Origin: Kitagawia praeruptora
Lineage: Eukaryota; Streptophyta; Magnoliopsida; Apiales; Apiaceae
NCBI GenBank assembly: GCA_037693485.1
Contig: CM075352.1
Span: 65,784,001-65,848,000 of the forward strand
DNA length: 64,000 nucleotides
Direction: 5' to 3'
Below the pieces are notes generated by a model. That model made no database searches, was not told the origin of the DNA, and saw nothing but the letters and a program-made list of their open reading frames with translations. How positions within the stretch are numbered: position 1 is the first letter of the stretch; each line of letters starts with the position of its first letter. The translations under genes and the position numbers were made by a program. Of the stretch, positions 53,389-63,493 are shown one piece after another.

Positions 53389-56300
53389 ATGTCTCGGAAA
53401 TCTGGTGATGATCGTACACCGGAGGTTGGACGAAGTGATGAGGACAGGGAACATGATGGTGAAGTCACGAATAGGGAACTTAGAGAAAAGTTAAAGAAGA
53501 TGGAGAAGAAAGTCGTTTCTTTAAAAAAGAAATCTGAAAAGCTGAAGAAATGGAAGCAAGAACAGGGTTCCAAGGATCGAAAGGCGAAGAAAAAGGTGGT
53601 TACGCCAATTCGGTTAGATTTTGACAGTGATGAGGAGGGGTCGGAAAAAGAGGCCTCACAGAAAGGATTTTCTGATGTGGAGACTGACCAGACAGATCCA
53701 GACTGGAATGAAGGAGAAGAGGAGGTACGACAGTCACAGGGTTCACCCGCCCGTAGCCTGAGTGTCTTCGACAGATTGGGCAATAAGATGGACGTCAAAG
53801 ATTTACGTCACAAACTTAATGGGAAGAAGGAAAGACAGAACAGGAAAGCCCCAGAGGCGAAGTCACAAGGATCTCATAGCTACAGAAGGGATAAATCCGT
53901 TTCCAGGTCTGGTAGACAATCTAAAGGGGGTAATGATGAGCGAAGCTGCAGTTCCCGACATAACCCCAATTACAGTGATGACGACCTGGGTTTAGCTGAG
54001 GATTCTTGCAGTGATGACAACCAGTTCACCGATGAGGAGAATGAGCACTACAAAGTAAAGGATCTGCGTGAGGCACTAAAGAAGCTGAAGATGGAAAAAC
54101 AGTCGCTAGAAGGCTTAACAGTGGCTTCACCCTTTACTAAGAAAGTGAGGGATTCGCCACTCCCACCAAAATACAGGGGGGTGGGAGACCTAAAGTTCAG
54201 TGGAACCACTGATCCAGTAGAATATCTCAGCCGATTTGATACGGAAATGGAAGTATATCAGGTGAAAGACCTAACGAAGTGCCGCTTATTGGCTGCTACG
54301 CTAAGAGACAGTGCTCATCAATGGTTCAAGAGGCTACGTCCAAATTCTATCCAATCTTGGAGGCAAATGAGTGAAATGTTCGTGACCCAATTTCGAGCTT
54401 CGGTTGCATTCGCACCCCCAGCCAACACTCTGGCGAACATCAAGCAGGAAAGGAATGAGACCCTCACTGAATATTTCAAGCGGTTTAATGCAGAGGTTCC
54501 TAAGGTGAGGAGGACCACAGATGAAACCTATAAGAATTTCTTGATTGCGGGCGTACGCCCAGGTACTGATTTCTGGAAGGAGCTACAAGGGGCGGAGCCC
54601 AAAACTTTGGCAGACTTTTACGCCAAAGCAGAAACTCACAAGGTGGTTGAAGAGTCACTGGCTAAACTTGAGAAAAGTCGAAGTTCAAGGGAATGGAGCA
54701 GGAGCAAGAGGCGTAGGTCATATAGCCCAAAAGATAGGGGGTACCACAAACGAACCTCCTATGGTGGAAGCTCCTCTACCAGAAACACCCATCGTGATGA
54801 AAAGACAGCTCCTATAACGGTGAATGCAACCAATACAGGAAGGACAATAAATTACAAATATCCCACTAGGAAGGACTCTCAGGGTTCGGGCAGGTATACC
54901 GAGTACACCCCGCTCACGGCTTCCATTGAACAGGTGTATGAAGTTGGGAACAAGGCAGGAATGTTTAGGAAGCCAGTAAGAAATGGACCTCCAGGGAATA
55001 AAAATGAAGGACGGTATTGTGCTTTTCACGATGCCAATGGACATGAAACGGCGGAATGTCGTCATTTGAAGGACCACATTGAAGACCTTATAAGAAGGGG
55101 TTATCTCACCGAGTTCGTAGCTCCGGAAGCCAAAGGAGACAAGAATGACAGAATTCACAAAGAAACTGAAAAGGTGAATCCTGAACGCCTTACAAGAGCC
55201 AACAGTATCCGCACTATAATTGGTGGACCGTATATCGGGGGTACCAGCAGGAATGCCCAGAAAAATTATGCCCGGGAAGCAAGGGGCGTACCCCTCACGA
55301 ATGTGTATAACCTGTCTGAAAGGCCACCCAAGCTTTTTAAGGGTGAGACAGTCGACATAACGTTCACCGAAGAGGATGCCAGGCACGTTCACCACCCCCA
55401 TAACGATGCTTTGGTAATTAAAGCTGCGATCGGAGGCTTGAACGTACACCGAGTGCTGGTGGATAACGGAAGCTCGGTAAACATTTTGGCATATAGCACT
55501 TACCAGAAAATGGGGTTACTTGACAAAGAAATGGCTCCTTCTTACAATGAATTGTACGGATTTACCGGCAACCCTGTACAAATTGTGGGGCGAGTGAAAC
55601 TCCCTCTCACTTTGGGGGAGGAACCCCGGTCAGCTACACAAGTGGTGGAATTCATGGTGGTAAATGAAGACATCTCCTATAATGGGATACTCGGAAGGCC
55701 GATGTTAAAGGAAATGCGGGTAGTGACATCCATTTATCATCTGTCAATGAAATTCCCAACTCCCGGAGGAATTGGGTGTGTTCAGGGATGTCAATCAGAT
55801 TCAAGGGAGTGCTATAGTAAAGCCCTGCATACAGCTGAACAAGCTTGCAAACATCTGTTGTTGGTGGATGGGGGTACCTCGGAACAATGCTATCGTTACT
55901 TGGACCCCGGCACAGGGAGGGGAGATGAATCTTTGCGTCGAAAGGAAGCAAGACAAGAAAGAGACATGTGTAATGTTATTATGATTGTACAACACCCAGG
56001 CGAGGAGCCCTATACGGATGTTGCACCTTTTCAGGGGGTAGGTACCCCTAACGGGATACTAATGTTGGAAGCCCCGAAATTTCAAAATTCCAAAACTGAA
56101 GAGCCACTGATTGAGGGTATAGTGGAAGAAGTGCATGACAGTGATTTTGAAAGTGTGGATAATGGAGACGATCTGAAGGAATCAATGAAGGCCGATGGTC
56201 AGGTGGTGGAACCCCACCAGGGTGCAGAACAGGTGAACCCAGTGGAAATTGACCTTGACCCCCGAATGCCCGAAGCCAAGGAAAAGACTGGGGCAGCTGA

Positions 56301-59300
56301 AGACACTTTATCTATCTTGGTGGATGCAGCTGATCCTACTAAGGAGTTGAAGATCGGCAAACAGTTGAAACCTGAAGTCCAGGAAGCACTGGTGGTATTT
56401 CTAAGAAACAACTTAGACGTATTTGCATGGAGCCATGAGGACATGGTGGGAATAGATTCGAGGGTGATGTGTCACCGTTTGAACATTGATCCAGACATGA
56501 AGGCCGTAAGGCAGAAAAGGAGAGCAATAAGTGGGGAAAGGGTCGTCGCCCTGAAAGAAGAGGTAGACAGACTGTTGAAGGCCAAGCTAGTAAAGGAATC
56601 ATTCTACCCCATGTGGTTGGCAAACCCGGTCTTGGTAAAGAAGCCCAATGGCAAATGGCGTACGTGCGTTGATTTCACTGACTTGAATAAAGCATGTCCC
56701 AAGGACAGCTTTCCGCTTCCGCGTATTGATCAACTAGTCGATGCTACGGCTGGTCATGCCTTGCTAAGTTTCATGGATGCGTATTCAGGTTACAATCAAA
56801 TTCCGATGTATGAACCCGACCAAGAACATACTTCCTTTATCACAGATAGAGGACTCTACTGCTATATCGGGATGCCTTTCAGGCTGTTGAACGCTGGAGC
56901 AACCTACCAAAGGCTGGTCAACAAGATGTTTAAAGACCAGATTGGAAAAACTATGGAAGTATACGTGGACGATATGTTGGTAAAATCCAAGGTAGCAGGC
57001 GACCATGTTGCCCACCTCACTGAAATGTTTGGCATCCTAAGGAAATTCAGGATGAAGTTGAACCCCCAAAAATGTGTGTTTGGGGTGGAATCTGGAAAAT
57101 TTTTGGGTTTCATTGTGAATCATCGAGGAATCGAAGCCAATCCTGCTAAAATAAAAGCACTAGTTGAAATGAGATCCCCTCGAAGTGTGAAGGAAGTTCA
57201 AAGCCTTACCGGACGGGTGGCAGCCTTGAACAGGTTTATCTCCAAGTCCTCGGACAGATGTCGAGAATTCTTTGCAGCTATCAAGAAGAGAAAAGGCTTT
57301 GAGTGGACGCCTGAATGTGAAGCTGCCTTCACCAAATTGAAGGAACAATTAGGAAGCCCTCCGTTGCTGGCAAAGCCGATAGAGGGTGAAACCCTGATTT
57401 TGTATTTGGCGGTTTCTGAGCACTCTATTAGTTCTGTTTTGGTTCGTGAGGAAGATCAAACCCAGTACCCTGTGTATTATGTGAGCAAGAGGCTTCTGGA
57501 TGCTGAAACTAGGTATGCAAACATGGAGAAGCTAGCCTACGCGTTGATTCTGACATCAAGAAAGTTAAGGCCATACTTTCAGGCGCACACGATAGAGGTA
57601 CGAACCTCATTCCCACTGAGGCAGGTCCTGCACAAACCCGAAGCCTCAGGTAGGTTGATGAAATGGGCTGTGGAGTTAGGCCAATTTGATGTTGAATTCA
57701 AGCCAAGAACAACTATCAAGGGACAGGCACTTGCTGATTTCTTATTGGAATTCCCACCATCCTTTGAGGTGGAAACCAAGGAAACCGTGAGGGAACCTCT
57801 GGAGAAGGAAGCCCCGACAGAAAATTGCGCACCATGGTGGACCCTCTATGTGGATGGAGCCGTGAATGGAAATGGGGCAGGTGCTGGTATAGTCCTAATA
57901 AGCCCCGAAGGCCACAAGCTGCAGAGCTCAATTCATTTCACATTCAAGGCTACAAACAACGATGCTGAATATGAAGCCCTGATTGCGGGGCTGAAGCTGG
58001 CACTTGAAATGAAAGTGACAAATATGACTGTGTTCAGTGACTCCATGTTGGTAGTGGGACACATCAGAAGTAACTTTCAAGCTAGGGGTCCACGCACTGA
58101 TCTATACATGAGGTACGCTCAAGAGCTGATGAGCAAGTTTGGAGAAATCAATCTGGTGCAAATTCCAAGGACGGAAAACTCAAGTGCAGATGCCTTGGCA
58201 AAAATGGGTTCTAATAGGGAAGCAACTATGCTAGGGGTGATACCGTTAGAAATACAACAACAACCTAGCATTCCAAGGATCGATTGTATGGATGTCGAGG
58301 TTCAAGTAGAGGACACATGGATCACTCCCATCTTGAAGTACATAACAAAAGGGGTCCTGCCAGCTGAAAAGGATGAAGCCCGGAGAATGAAGTATAAGGC
58401 TACGCGTTACGCCTTATATGATGGAAAGCTGTACAAGAGAGGCTTCAACAAACCACTTCTACGATGTATAGCAGGCAGTGAATGTGAATATATTATGAGG
58501 GAGGTGCATGAAGGCATATGTGGAAACCATTCTGGAGGAACCTCGTTGGCCCATAAGATACTTCGACAGGGGTACTACTGGCCAACCTTACAGCAGGATG
58601 CGCACAAATTCTCAAAGGCATGTGATCGATGCCAAAGGTATGCCAACTCAAATAGAAATCCTGCTGTGCCACTAAAGCCACTCTCTAGCCCATGGCCTTT
58701 TGCTGTTTGGGGAATTGACCTGATTGGAGAACTCCCCAAGGGGAAGGGAGGAGTAAAGTACGCCGTTGTAGCCGTGGATTATTTTACAAAGTGGGCAGAG
58801 GCTGAACCCCTGGCTACGATCACTGCAGCCAAATTAAAGGAGTTTGTATTTCGAGCAATTATATGCCGATATGGGATCCCCTATAAGTTGATATCTGACA
58901 ATGGCAAGCAATTTGATAGCAGGGAAATGAGAGGTTTGTGTGAAGATCTCGGAATTGTCAAGGGCTTCTCTGCAGTCTGCCACCCCCAAAGCAATGGTCA
59001 GACTGAAGCCATCAATAAAATCATTAAACATACTTTAAAGGCAAAGTTGGAGGATAAAAAAGGTTGCTGGCCAGAGGAACTTCCCATGGTGTTATGGTCT
59101 TACAACACAACACCTAGGACTACAACTGGTGAATCCCCATTCACACTAACTTATGGGTGCGAAGCAATGATACCCGTGGAGATCGGTGCCGGTTCATTTA
59201 GGAGAGATAACTTTAATCCCATGGAAAATGAAGTTAATCATCGTTTGTACTTGGATTTGGTGGAAGAGGTTCGTACAACCTCTCAGCTGAAGCTTGCAGC

Positions 59301-59553
59301 TTATCAACAAAGGACTCGCAAGTACTTTGATGGCAGGGTTCGAGCACGACCCTTAAAGGTTGGTGATCTGGTTTTAAGGAAGATGATGCCTAACATGAGG
59401 ACTCCAGGATATGGGGCCTTTGAGGCAAATTGGGAAGGCCCATATGTGATCAAATCGGTCTTATGGGAAGGAACTTATCATTTGGAGGATTTGGACGGGA
59501 AACTAATCCCAAGGGCATGGAACGCCGAACATCTTAAGAAATATTACCAGTAG
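53389..59553 (+). CDS. Tat-2 gag-pol polyprotein (2054 aa)
   Basis: Single open frame from ATG 53389 (MSRKSGDDRTPE). A charged N-terminus is followed by a gag core (about 265-385: LKFSGTTDPVEYLSRFDTE, TLTEYFKRFNAEVPKV), a zinc-like segment YCAFHDANGH...C (~545), protease VDNGSS (~690), reverse transcriptase (~1060-1260) with YVDD (~1191), RNase H (~1340-1450), archaeal-type RNase H from WWTLYVDGA (~1482) and integrase with zinc domain (~1706-1750) and Asp-Asp-Glu at about 1776, 1837 and 1872. Gag and pol are in one frame, so maturation relies on the protease. One oddity: the normally invariant RT motif PFGL reads PFRL (~1164), one base change that may impair polymerase activity. Otherwise intact. 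Confidence 0.95.
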   Translation: MSRKSGDDRTPEVGRSDEDREHDGEVTNRELREKLKKMEKKVVSLKKKSEKLKKWKQEQGSKDRKAKKKVVTPIRLDFDSDEEGSEKEASQKGFSDVETDQTDPDWNEGEEEVRQSQGSPARSLSVFDRLGNKMDVKDLRHKLNGKKERQNRKAPEAKSQGSHSYRRDKSVSRSGRQSKGGNDERSCSSRHNPNYSDDDLGLAEDSCSDDNQFTDEENEHYKVKDLREALKKLKMEKQSLEGLTVASPFTKKVRDSPLPPKYRGVGDLKFSGTTDPVEYLSRFDTEMEVYQVKDLTKCRLLAATLRDSAHQWFKRLRPNSIQSWRQMSEMFVTQFRASVAFAPPANTLANIKQERNETLTEYFKRFNAEVPKVRRTTDETYKNFLIAGVRPGTDFWKELQGAEPKTLADFYAKAETHKVVEESLAKLEKSRSSREWSRSKRRRSYSPKDRGYHKRTSYGGSSSTRNTHRDEKTAPITVNATNTGRTINYKYPTRKDSQGSGRYTEYTPLTASIEQVYEVGNKAGMFRKPVRNGPPGNKNEGRYCAFHDANGHETAECRHLKDHIEDLIRRGYLTEFVAPEAKGDKNDRIHKETEKVNPERLTRANSIRTIIGGPYIGGTSRNAQKNYAREARGVPLTNVYNLSERPPKLFKGETVDITFTEEDARHVHHPHNDALVIKAAIGGLNVHRVLVDNGSSVNILAYSTYQKMGLLDKEMAPSYNELYGFTGNPVQIVGRVKLPLTLGEEPRSATQVVEFMVVNEDISYNGILGRPMLKEMRVVTSIYHLSMKFPTPGGIGCVQGCQSDSRECYSKALHTAEQACKHLLLVDGGTSEQCYRYLDPGTGRGDESLRRKEARQERDMCNVIMIVQHPGEEPYTDVAPFQGVGTPNGILMLEAPKFQNSKTEEPLIEGIVEEVHDSDFESVDNGDDLKESMKADGQVVEPHQGAEQVNPVEIDLDPRMPEAKEKTGAAEDTLSILVDAADPTKELKIGKQLKPEVQEALVVFLRNNLDVFAWSHEDMVGIDSRVMCHRLNIDPDMKAVRQKRRAISGERVVALKEEVDRLLKAKLVKESFYPMWLANPVLVKKPNGKWRTCVDFTDLNKACPKDSFPLPRIDQLVDATAGHALLSFMDAYSGYNQIPMYEPDQEHTSFITDRGLYCYIGMPFRLLNAGATYQRLVNKMFKDQIGKTMEVYVDDMLVKSKVAGDHVAHLTEMFGILRKFRMKLNPQKCVFGVESGKFLGFIVNHRGIEANPAKIKALVEMRSPRSVKEVQSLTGRVAALNRFISKSSDRCREFFAAIKKRKGFEWTPECEAAFTKLKEQLGSPPLLAKPIEGETLILYLAVSEHSISSVLVREEDQTQYPVYYVSKRLLDAETRYANMEKLAYALILTSRKLRPYFQAHTIEVRTSFPLRQVLHKPEASGRLMKWAVELGQFDVEFKPRTTIKGQALADFLLEFPPSFEVETKETVREPLEKEAPTENCAPWWTLYVDGAVNGNGAGAGIVLISPEGHKLQSSIHFTFKATNNDAEYEALIAGLKLALEMKVTNMTVFSDSMLVVGHIRSNFQARGPRTDLYMRYAQELMSKFGEINLVQIPRTENSSADALAKMGSNREATMLGVIPLEIQQQPSIPRIDCMDVEVQVEDTWITPILKYITKGVLPAEKDEARRMKYKATRYALYDGKLYKRGFNKPLLRCIAGSECEYIMREVHEGICGNHSGGTSLAHKILRQGYYWPTLQQDAHKFSKACDRCQRYANSNRNPAVPLKPLSSPWPFAVWGIDLIGELPKGKGGVKYAVVAVDYFTKWAEAEPLATITAAKLKEFVFRAIICRYGIPYKLISDNGKQFDSREMRGLCEDLGIVKGFSAVCHPQSNGQTEAINKIIKHTLKAKLEDKKGCWPEELPMVLWSYNTTPRTTTGESPFTLTYGCEAMIPVEIGAGSFRRDNFNPMENEVNHRLYLDLVEEVRTTSQLKLAAYQQRTRKYFDGRVRARPLKVGDLVLRKMMPNMRTPGYGAFEANWEGPYVIKSVLWEGTYHLEDLDGKLIPRAWNAEHLKKYYQ

Positions 59554-61027
59554 TTGAACCCAGGTAACGTTTCTTGTAGACCTCTTTCAGGTGTAGGACA
59601 ATAAAAGTGGCTTATTAGTTGTAGCTACCATCATATTAGGATCAGTCGGTCAGAAATATTTCTTTTATGTTAATAAAGTGCTTGGGGGGCTGTGAATGCA
59701 CGCCTACCTGTTGAACACCAACTATGATGTGATTTAATGGAATTGAAATCGACTTCTTTTTTCATTTCTTCTTAGGTATCTTCCGTTTTATGTTTAAAAA
59801 TATATGGATTTATGTGAACGAATGCATGCTATGTGTAACCTGTTTTATCTGCGTAAAAAGAAAATCAAGGATACGATGGTTGAACCTAGTTCTTCATTAT
59901 AAGCATAATTATATTAAAGAACTCGGGGGGTAATATGTACACATCGATTAAAGGAAGGATAGTTTAACTTAAAAATGGACGAAATTTTAAAATCAAGATT
60001 ATATAATGGATGGAAGCATATGGATTATATGAACATGGATGGAAAACATATGGAATGTATGTTAATGGATTACACGGGTTATATAAATATGGGTTATATG
60101 GATACATGGATGAAAACATACGGGGATTATGTGCACATGGATTGGGACATGTATGGTTCATGCATGAAAAGGGATGGAATCCCCTAGTTGGAAGATTCTA
60201 GGGTAACTAGGATCACAAGGTTCTCGCATACGGAGGTTCAACCGTTCGAACCCCAAGAATACCGTGTAATCAGTATGGTGGATAACTACCTTTATTGAAG
60301 GATTTGGGCATGGCTATGGAAGCCAAGTGCACAAGGAAAAAAATAACCCGCTACGATCCCAGGGAAACTGGGTAAGTGAGGCTTTATCTTTTGGGAAAGT
60401 GGAATGGCTCAGGGAAATGCTCTTGTGAGGAAATCACATGGAAATGATCTAATTTAGGGGTATGATCAATGGAACACCGATCGCCCGGGGATTTGTAGTT
60501 AAGAAAGGACTGGTTACTGGTTGAGGACTTGAGTTGGAAATGGCAAACTCTTGAAGGATTTCGTGTGGCCTACGGACCTGAAAATAAAAAAAAAACATGA
60601 CAGGAATGTAGCAGGTGGAATACCTATTGATCTTAAGGAAGGGATATTAACATCTAGGGGTATAACAGGTGAACCCCGAATACAGTGAATGCCTAACTAT
60701 CTTAAGACGAAGCACGGCATCAACGCCCAACAAGGCAACTCGGGACATGGTTGTCGCAAAGAACATGGCATATCAAGCAAAAATCGCTAGGTATGGGATT
60801 AAATAAAGGTGTGTGCACGTGCAATTTAACTGCATGACAAGCATATACTAATCAAAAGCAGGTAAAGCATTGAAAACCTTAGCAAGGATCCGAGATAAAA
60901 CCAAGTTAAATAAAATACATCTTGCGAGACCTTCGGAGGAGTCCGCACTCTCAAAATATCAAGTTTAAGGCAATTTATGCCAGAAAAGGATTCATTAAAG
61001 TCTGATTAAAAGGGAATGATGATAACA
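59554..61027. other. Tat-2 region between pol and antisense ORFs
   Basis: Noncoding 1.47 kb. Two G6 tracts at 59684-59689 (CTTGGGGGGCTG) and 59925-59930 (ACTCGGGGGGTA), about 131 and 372 bp after the pol stop. 60005-60165 is a low-complexity run of ATGGAT/TATGG words. GAACCCC words recur. No gene. Confidence 0.7.
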
Positions 61028-62140
61028 TTACTGGTCTGATTCGGGTGGAAAAGTGGAGAGATCCTCATTGACTGGAGAGGCCTTTGGAATTTCAGGATTG
61101 GATGAGGGGGCTTCCACCTGGGGTTCCTCGGTTGGACCCCCATCTGTAGCTTCCCCTGGCTGGATCTCTATAGCTTCGACTGTGTCTCCTGCAATAGCCT
61201 CGGTAGGAACCTCTACAGCCACTTCCTGGGGGGCTTCCTCCATACGCACCTCAGGGGGGTTCACCTGCATGGCAGCGACAGCCTGCTCCTCCTTGATTAA
61301 CTCTATGGCCTCAACTGCGTCCTGGCCCAGAATGCCCCACTCCAAAGTTGGAAAAGCCTCATATGTGGAAGTCATATAATCTTTAATCCCGGCCTTGTAA
61401 CCCAGATTGTATTCCTTGTCACCTTGCCTGGACATGGTAGCTTTGTACTTGGCGACTGCACCCTGGAGGGTTCGGACTTTCAACTCAAGCTTCTCCTTCT
61501 CCTTTTTGCTGGTGGCATGGGCATCTTCCCTCTCCTTATCCATCTTGAGGATAATGGCATCCATGGACTCTTTTTCCCTCAGCAGTTTATCCCTCTCCTG
61601 GATCAGGGTACCTTCATTCTCATAAAGCTTTTTGTTCGAGGCCAGTAGTTTCTTCTTATCATTTTGGAAGGTTTTCAGCTCTGAACGTACCCTATCAAGC
61701 TCCTCAATAGCCCTGGAAGCCCCAAGAATCTGGTTGCCATACTTCAGAGATAGGAAGAGGCTTTCAGCATTCACCAGGGATATCCTATTTGCAGCTTCCT
61801 CAAAACTCAGGCTGTCCCACTCAGAGATAGAACGCACAGGGAATTTTTCCTTGATAGCACCTATGAAAGTAATAAGGGGGGCAGGAGAGATGGTGTCAGA
61901 GGGACTCAGTTCAATCTCATGCCTGAGACGTTTACTCCCACGGGAACCAGATGCCCCAGATGCCTCAGGGGTGTACTGTGTGGGCCTCTTCCTTAAGGAC
62001 ACATTCTTCTCCATGGAAGCTGGGTTGATTTTTGTGGATGGAACAGGGGTTCTCTCAACAGAAGGCAGGGGTACAGGTGATTTGGGAACATTCTTTTGTG
62101 ATGAACGCTTGGTGATGAAGGAAGGCACTGAAAAAGACAT
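61028..62140 (-). CDS. Tat-2 antisense ORF 2: coiled-coil protein (about 370 aa)
   Basis: Starts MSFSVPSFITKRSS on the strand opposite to gag-pol. A Pro/Ser-rich basic N-terminus (~95 aa) precedes a short conserved block (FPVRSISEWDSLSFEEA), then a strong coiled coil (about 150-240; Glu/Lys/Leu heptads), the signature YNLGYKAGIKDYM...LEWGILGQDAVEAI, and an acidic Pro/Glu/Ala-rich tail. It is homologous to the partial ORF at 2-643 in Tat-1, so the antisense gene is conserved between two families. A CAG at the start region (AATGCAG/GTATG) could be a splice acceptor joining it to the ORF at 62291-63493. Function unknown. Confidence 0.75.
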   Translation of the reverse strand: MSFSVPSFITKRSSQKNVPKSPVPLPSVERTPVPSTKINPASMEKNVSLRKRPTQYTPEASGASGSRGSKRLRHEIELSPSDTISPAPLITFIGAIKEKFPVRSISEWDSLSFEEAANRISLVNAESLFLSLKYGNQILGASRAIEELDRVRSELKTFQNDKKKLLASNKKLYENEGTLIQERDKLLREKESMDAIILKMDKEREDAHATSKKEKEKLELKVRTLQGAVAKYKATMSRQGDKEYNLGYKAGIKDYMTSTYEAFPTLEWGILGQDAVEAIELIKEEQAVAAMQVNPPEVRMEEAPQEVAVEVPTEAIAGDTVEAIEIQPGEATDGGPTEEPQVEAPSSNPEIPKASPVNEDLSTFPPESDQ

Positions 62141-62290
62141 ACCTGCATTACCACGTGAAGGGTTAGTAAAGTCAAAACAAAAGTAAAGATGGTACTCATG
62201 CAGAAAACAAGTAAATCATGTTAAAAAAAAATTATGGAAAGCATGCTGCATCAAATAATGAAAAATAAAGGGAACGATGGGTGTATGCTA

Positions 62291-63493
62291 CTAAGAATAT
62301 AAGCGTGGACCTGGCTCAAGTGGGGTTCCATCAGTAAGACTTTCCTCAACAGGGGTACGGGAGTCCCCCGGAGACTTGGAACTGATTTTCTTGGAAAAAC
62401 CCAAACGAAGTAATTTTTTCTTAGACAGCAGGCTAGCACCATCTCCTAGCCTTGCACTTTTTCTCAAGACCTTTTCGGCCTTTTCCAACTCCTCTCCCAC
62501 TAGGATGGTCTGAGTGGGCATGTCTGGGAAGGGGTTAAACTCTTTTCGGTACTCTGGGCAATCGTAGCAATATAAGAATTGCTTGTGCCACCCTGACATT
62601 CCTTTCTTGTTGCCTTTTATACATTTCCCTTGATGAATATTCCAGGTGGTAAGATAGAAGAACCCAGAGGTTTTTCCGGTTTCTTTGAGTTGGTAAAAGA
62701 AACCCAACTCACGAGCAGTCAATTCAACTTGGAACATGGAATCGTAAAGGATGTACATGCATATAGCCATACGATATGAGTTTGGAGTAAGTTGCAAGGG
62801 AGCAAGCTTGTAAGTATCAAGGATATCAAGAATAAAAGGATGAAGGGGCAGTGACAACCCTAATCTGAAAAACTGAGCAGATAACACGGCACATGGAATG
62901 ACTTGGTCTGTTTCAAAGTTAGAGAAATCGTGACATCTTTCTTCTGGCTGAGGTACAACCAATGAACACCCAGGGTTGCAAGCTTCAAGGAGATTTCCCA
63001 ATTTTTGGGCGGTCATAGAAGTCTGTGTTTTGGCACAAGAAAGCTGAGGGGTAGCAGCACTAGAAGTCTGGATAGGGGAAATTCTGTTTGGACTTATGCT
63101 AGTCTCAGGAAGATCATCGAAGGGTTCAACTGCTAGAGATACATGCCCCAACGAATCAATCTCCTCCTCAGACACATGGGAATCAGAACTAACAGTAGTG
63201 GGTACAAGTGAAGAAGGATCTAAAGAGTGAGATTTAAGGGAAATTTGGGCAGAAGTGGGGTCAAGAACTTTGACTTTGGAACGAGTACGGCCACTCACTG
63301 TGGAAGCTATAGGAGGGAATCTGGATATGGGATTGGGTGAGGAAAATGAGTCACCTTCGGAGGCTTCTGCCATCTGAGAAATCTCTTTGGCAATGGAAGC
63401 CGGAGACCTACCCGTTGTGGATTGGCTCGACATCTGCACACAGAAAAGCAGTGTGAGTTCCAAGTCTCTGGAGCAATTTTTGAGGAACGGCAA
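62291..63493 (-). CDS. Tat-2 antisense ORF 1: putative gypsy-type transposon domain
   Basis: 400-codon frame on the minus strand; the more likely initiator is the second Met (MSSQSTTGRSPAS), about 20 codons in. A Ser/Thr-rich N-terminus (~150 aa) is followed by a folded-looking domain (about 200-330) with FRLGLSLPLHPFILDILDTY, LTPNSYRMAICMYILY, FFYLTTW and W..QFLYCYDCPEYR. This fits the plant domain named 'putative gypsy type transposon' (Pfam PF04195, Transposase_28), an assignment made from memory. It lies upstream of the coiled-coil ORF with a 150 bp gap, so both may be exons of one antisense transcript. Function unknown. Confidence 0.65.
   Translation of the reverse strand: MPFLKNCSRDLELTLLFCVQMSSQSTTGRSPASIAKEISQMAEASEGDSFSSPNPISRFPPIASTVSGRTRSKVKVLDPTSAQISLKSHSLDPSSLVPTTVSSDSHVSEEEIDSLGHVSLAVEPFDDLPETSISPNRISPIQTSSAATPQLSCAKTQTSMTAQKLGNLLEACNPGCSLVVPQPEERCHDFSNFETDQVIPCAVLSAQFFRLGLSLPLHPFILDILDTYKLAPLQLTPNSYRMAICMYILYDSMFQVELTARELGFFYQLKETGKTSGFFYLTTWNIHQGKCIKGNKKGMSGWHKQFLYCYDCPEYRKEFNPFPDMPTQTILVGEELEKAEKVLRKSARLGDGASLLSKKKLLRLGFSKKISSKSPGDSRTPVEESLTDGTPLEPGPRLYS

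Noticed and set aside
60005..60187. 70-codon Met/Asp/Tyr-rich ORF after Tat-2 pol
   Set aside because: Low-complexity ATGGAT repeats; no conservation in Tat-1.
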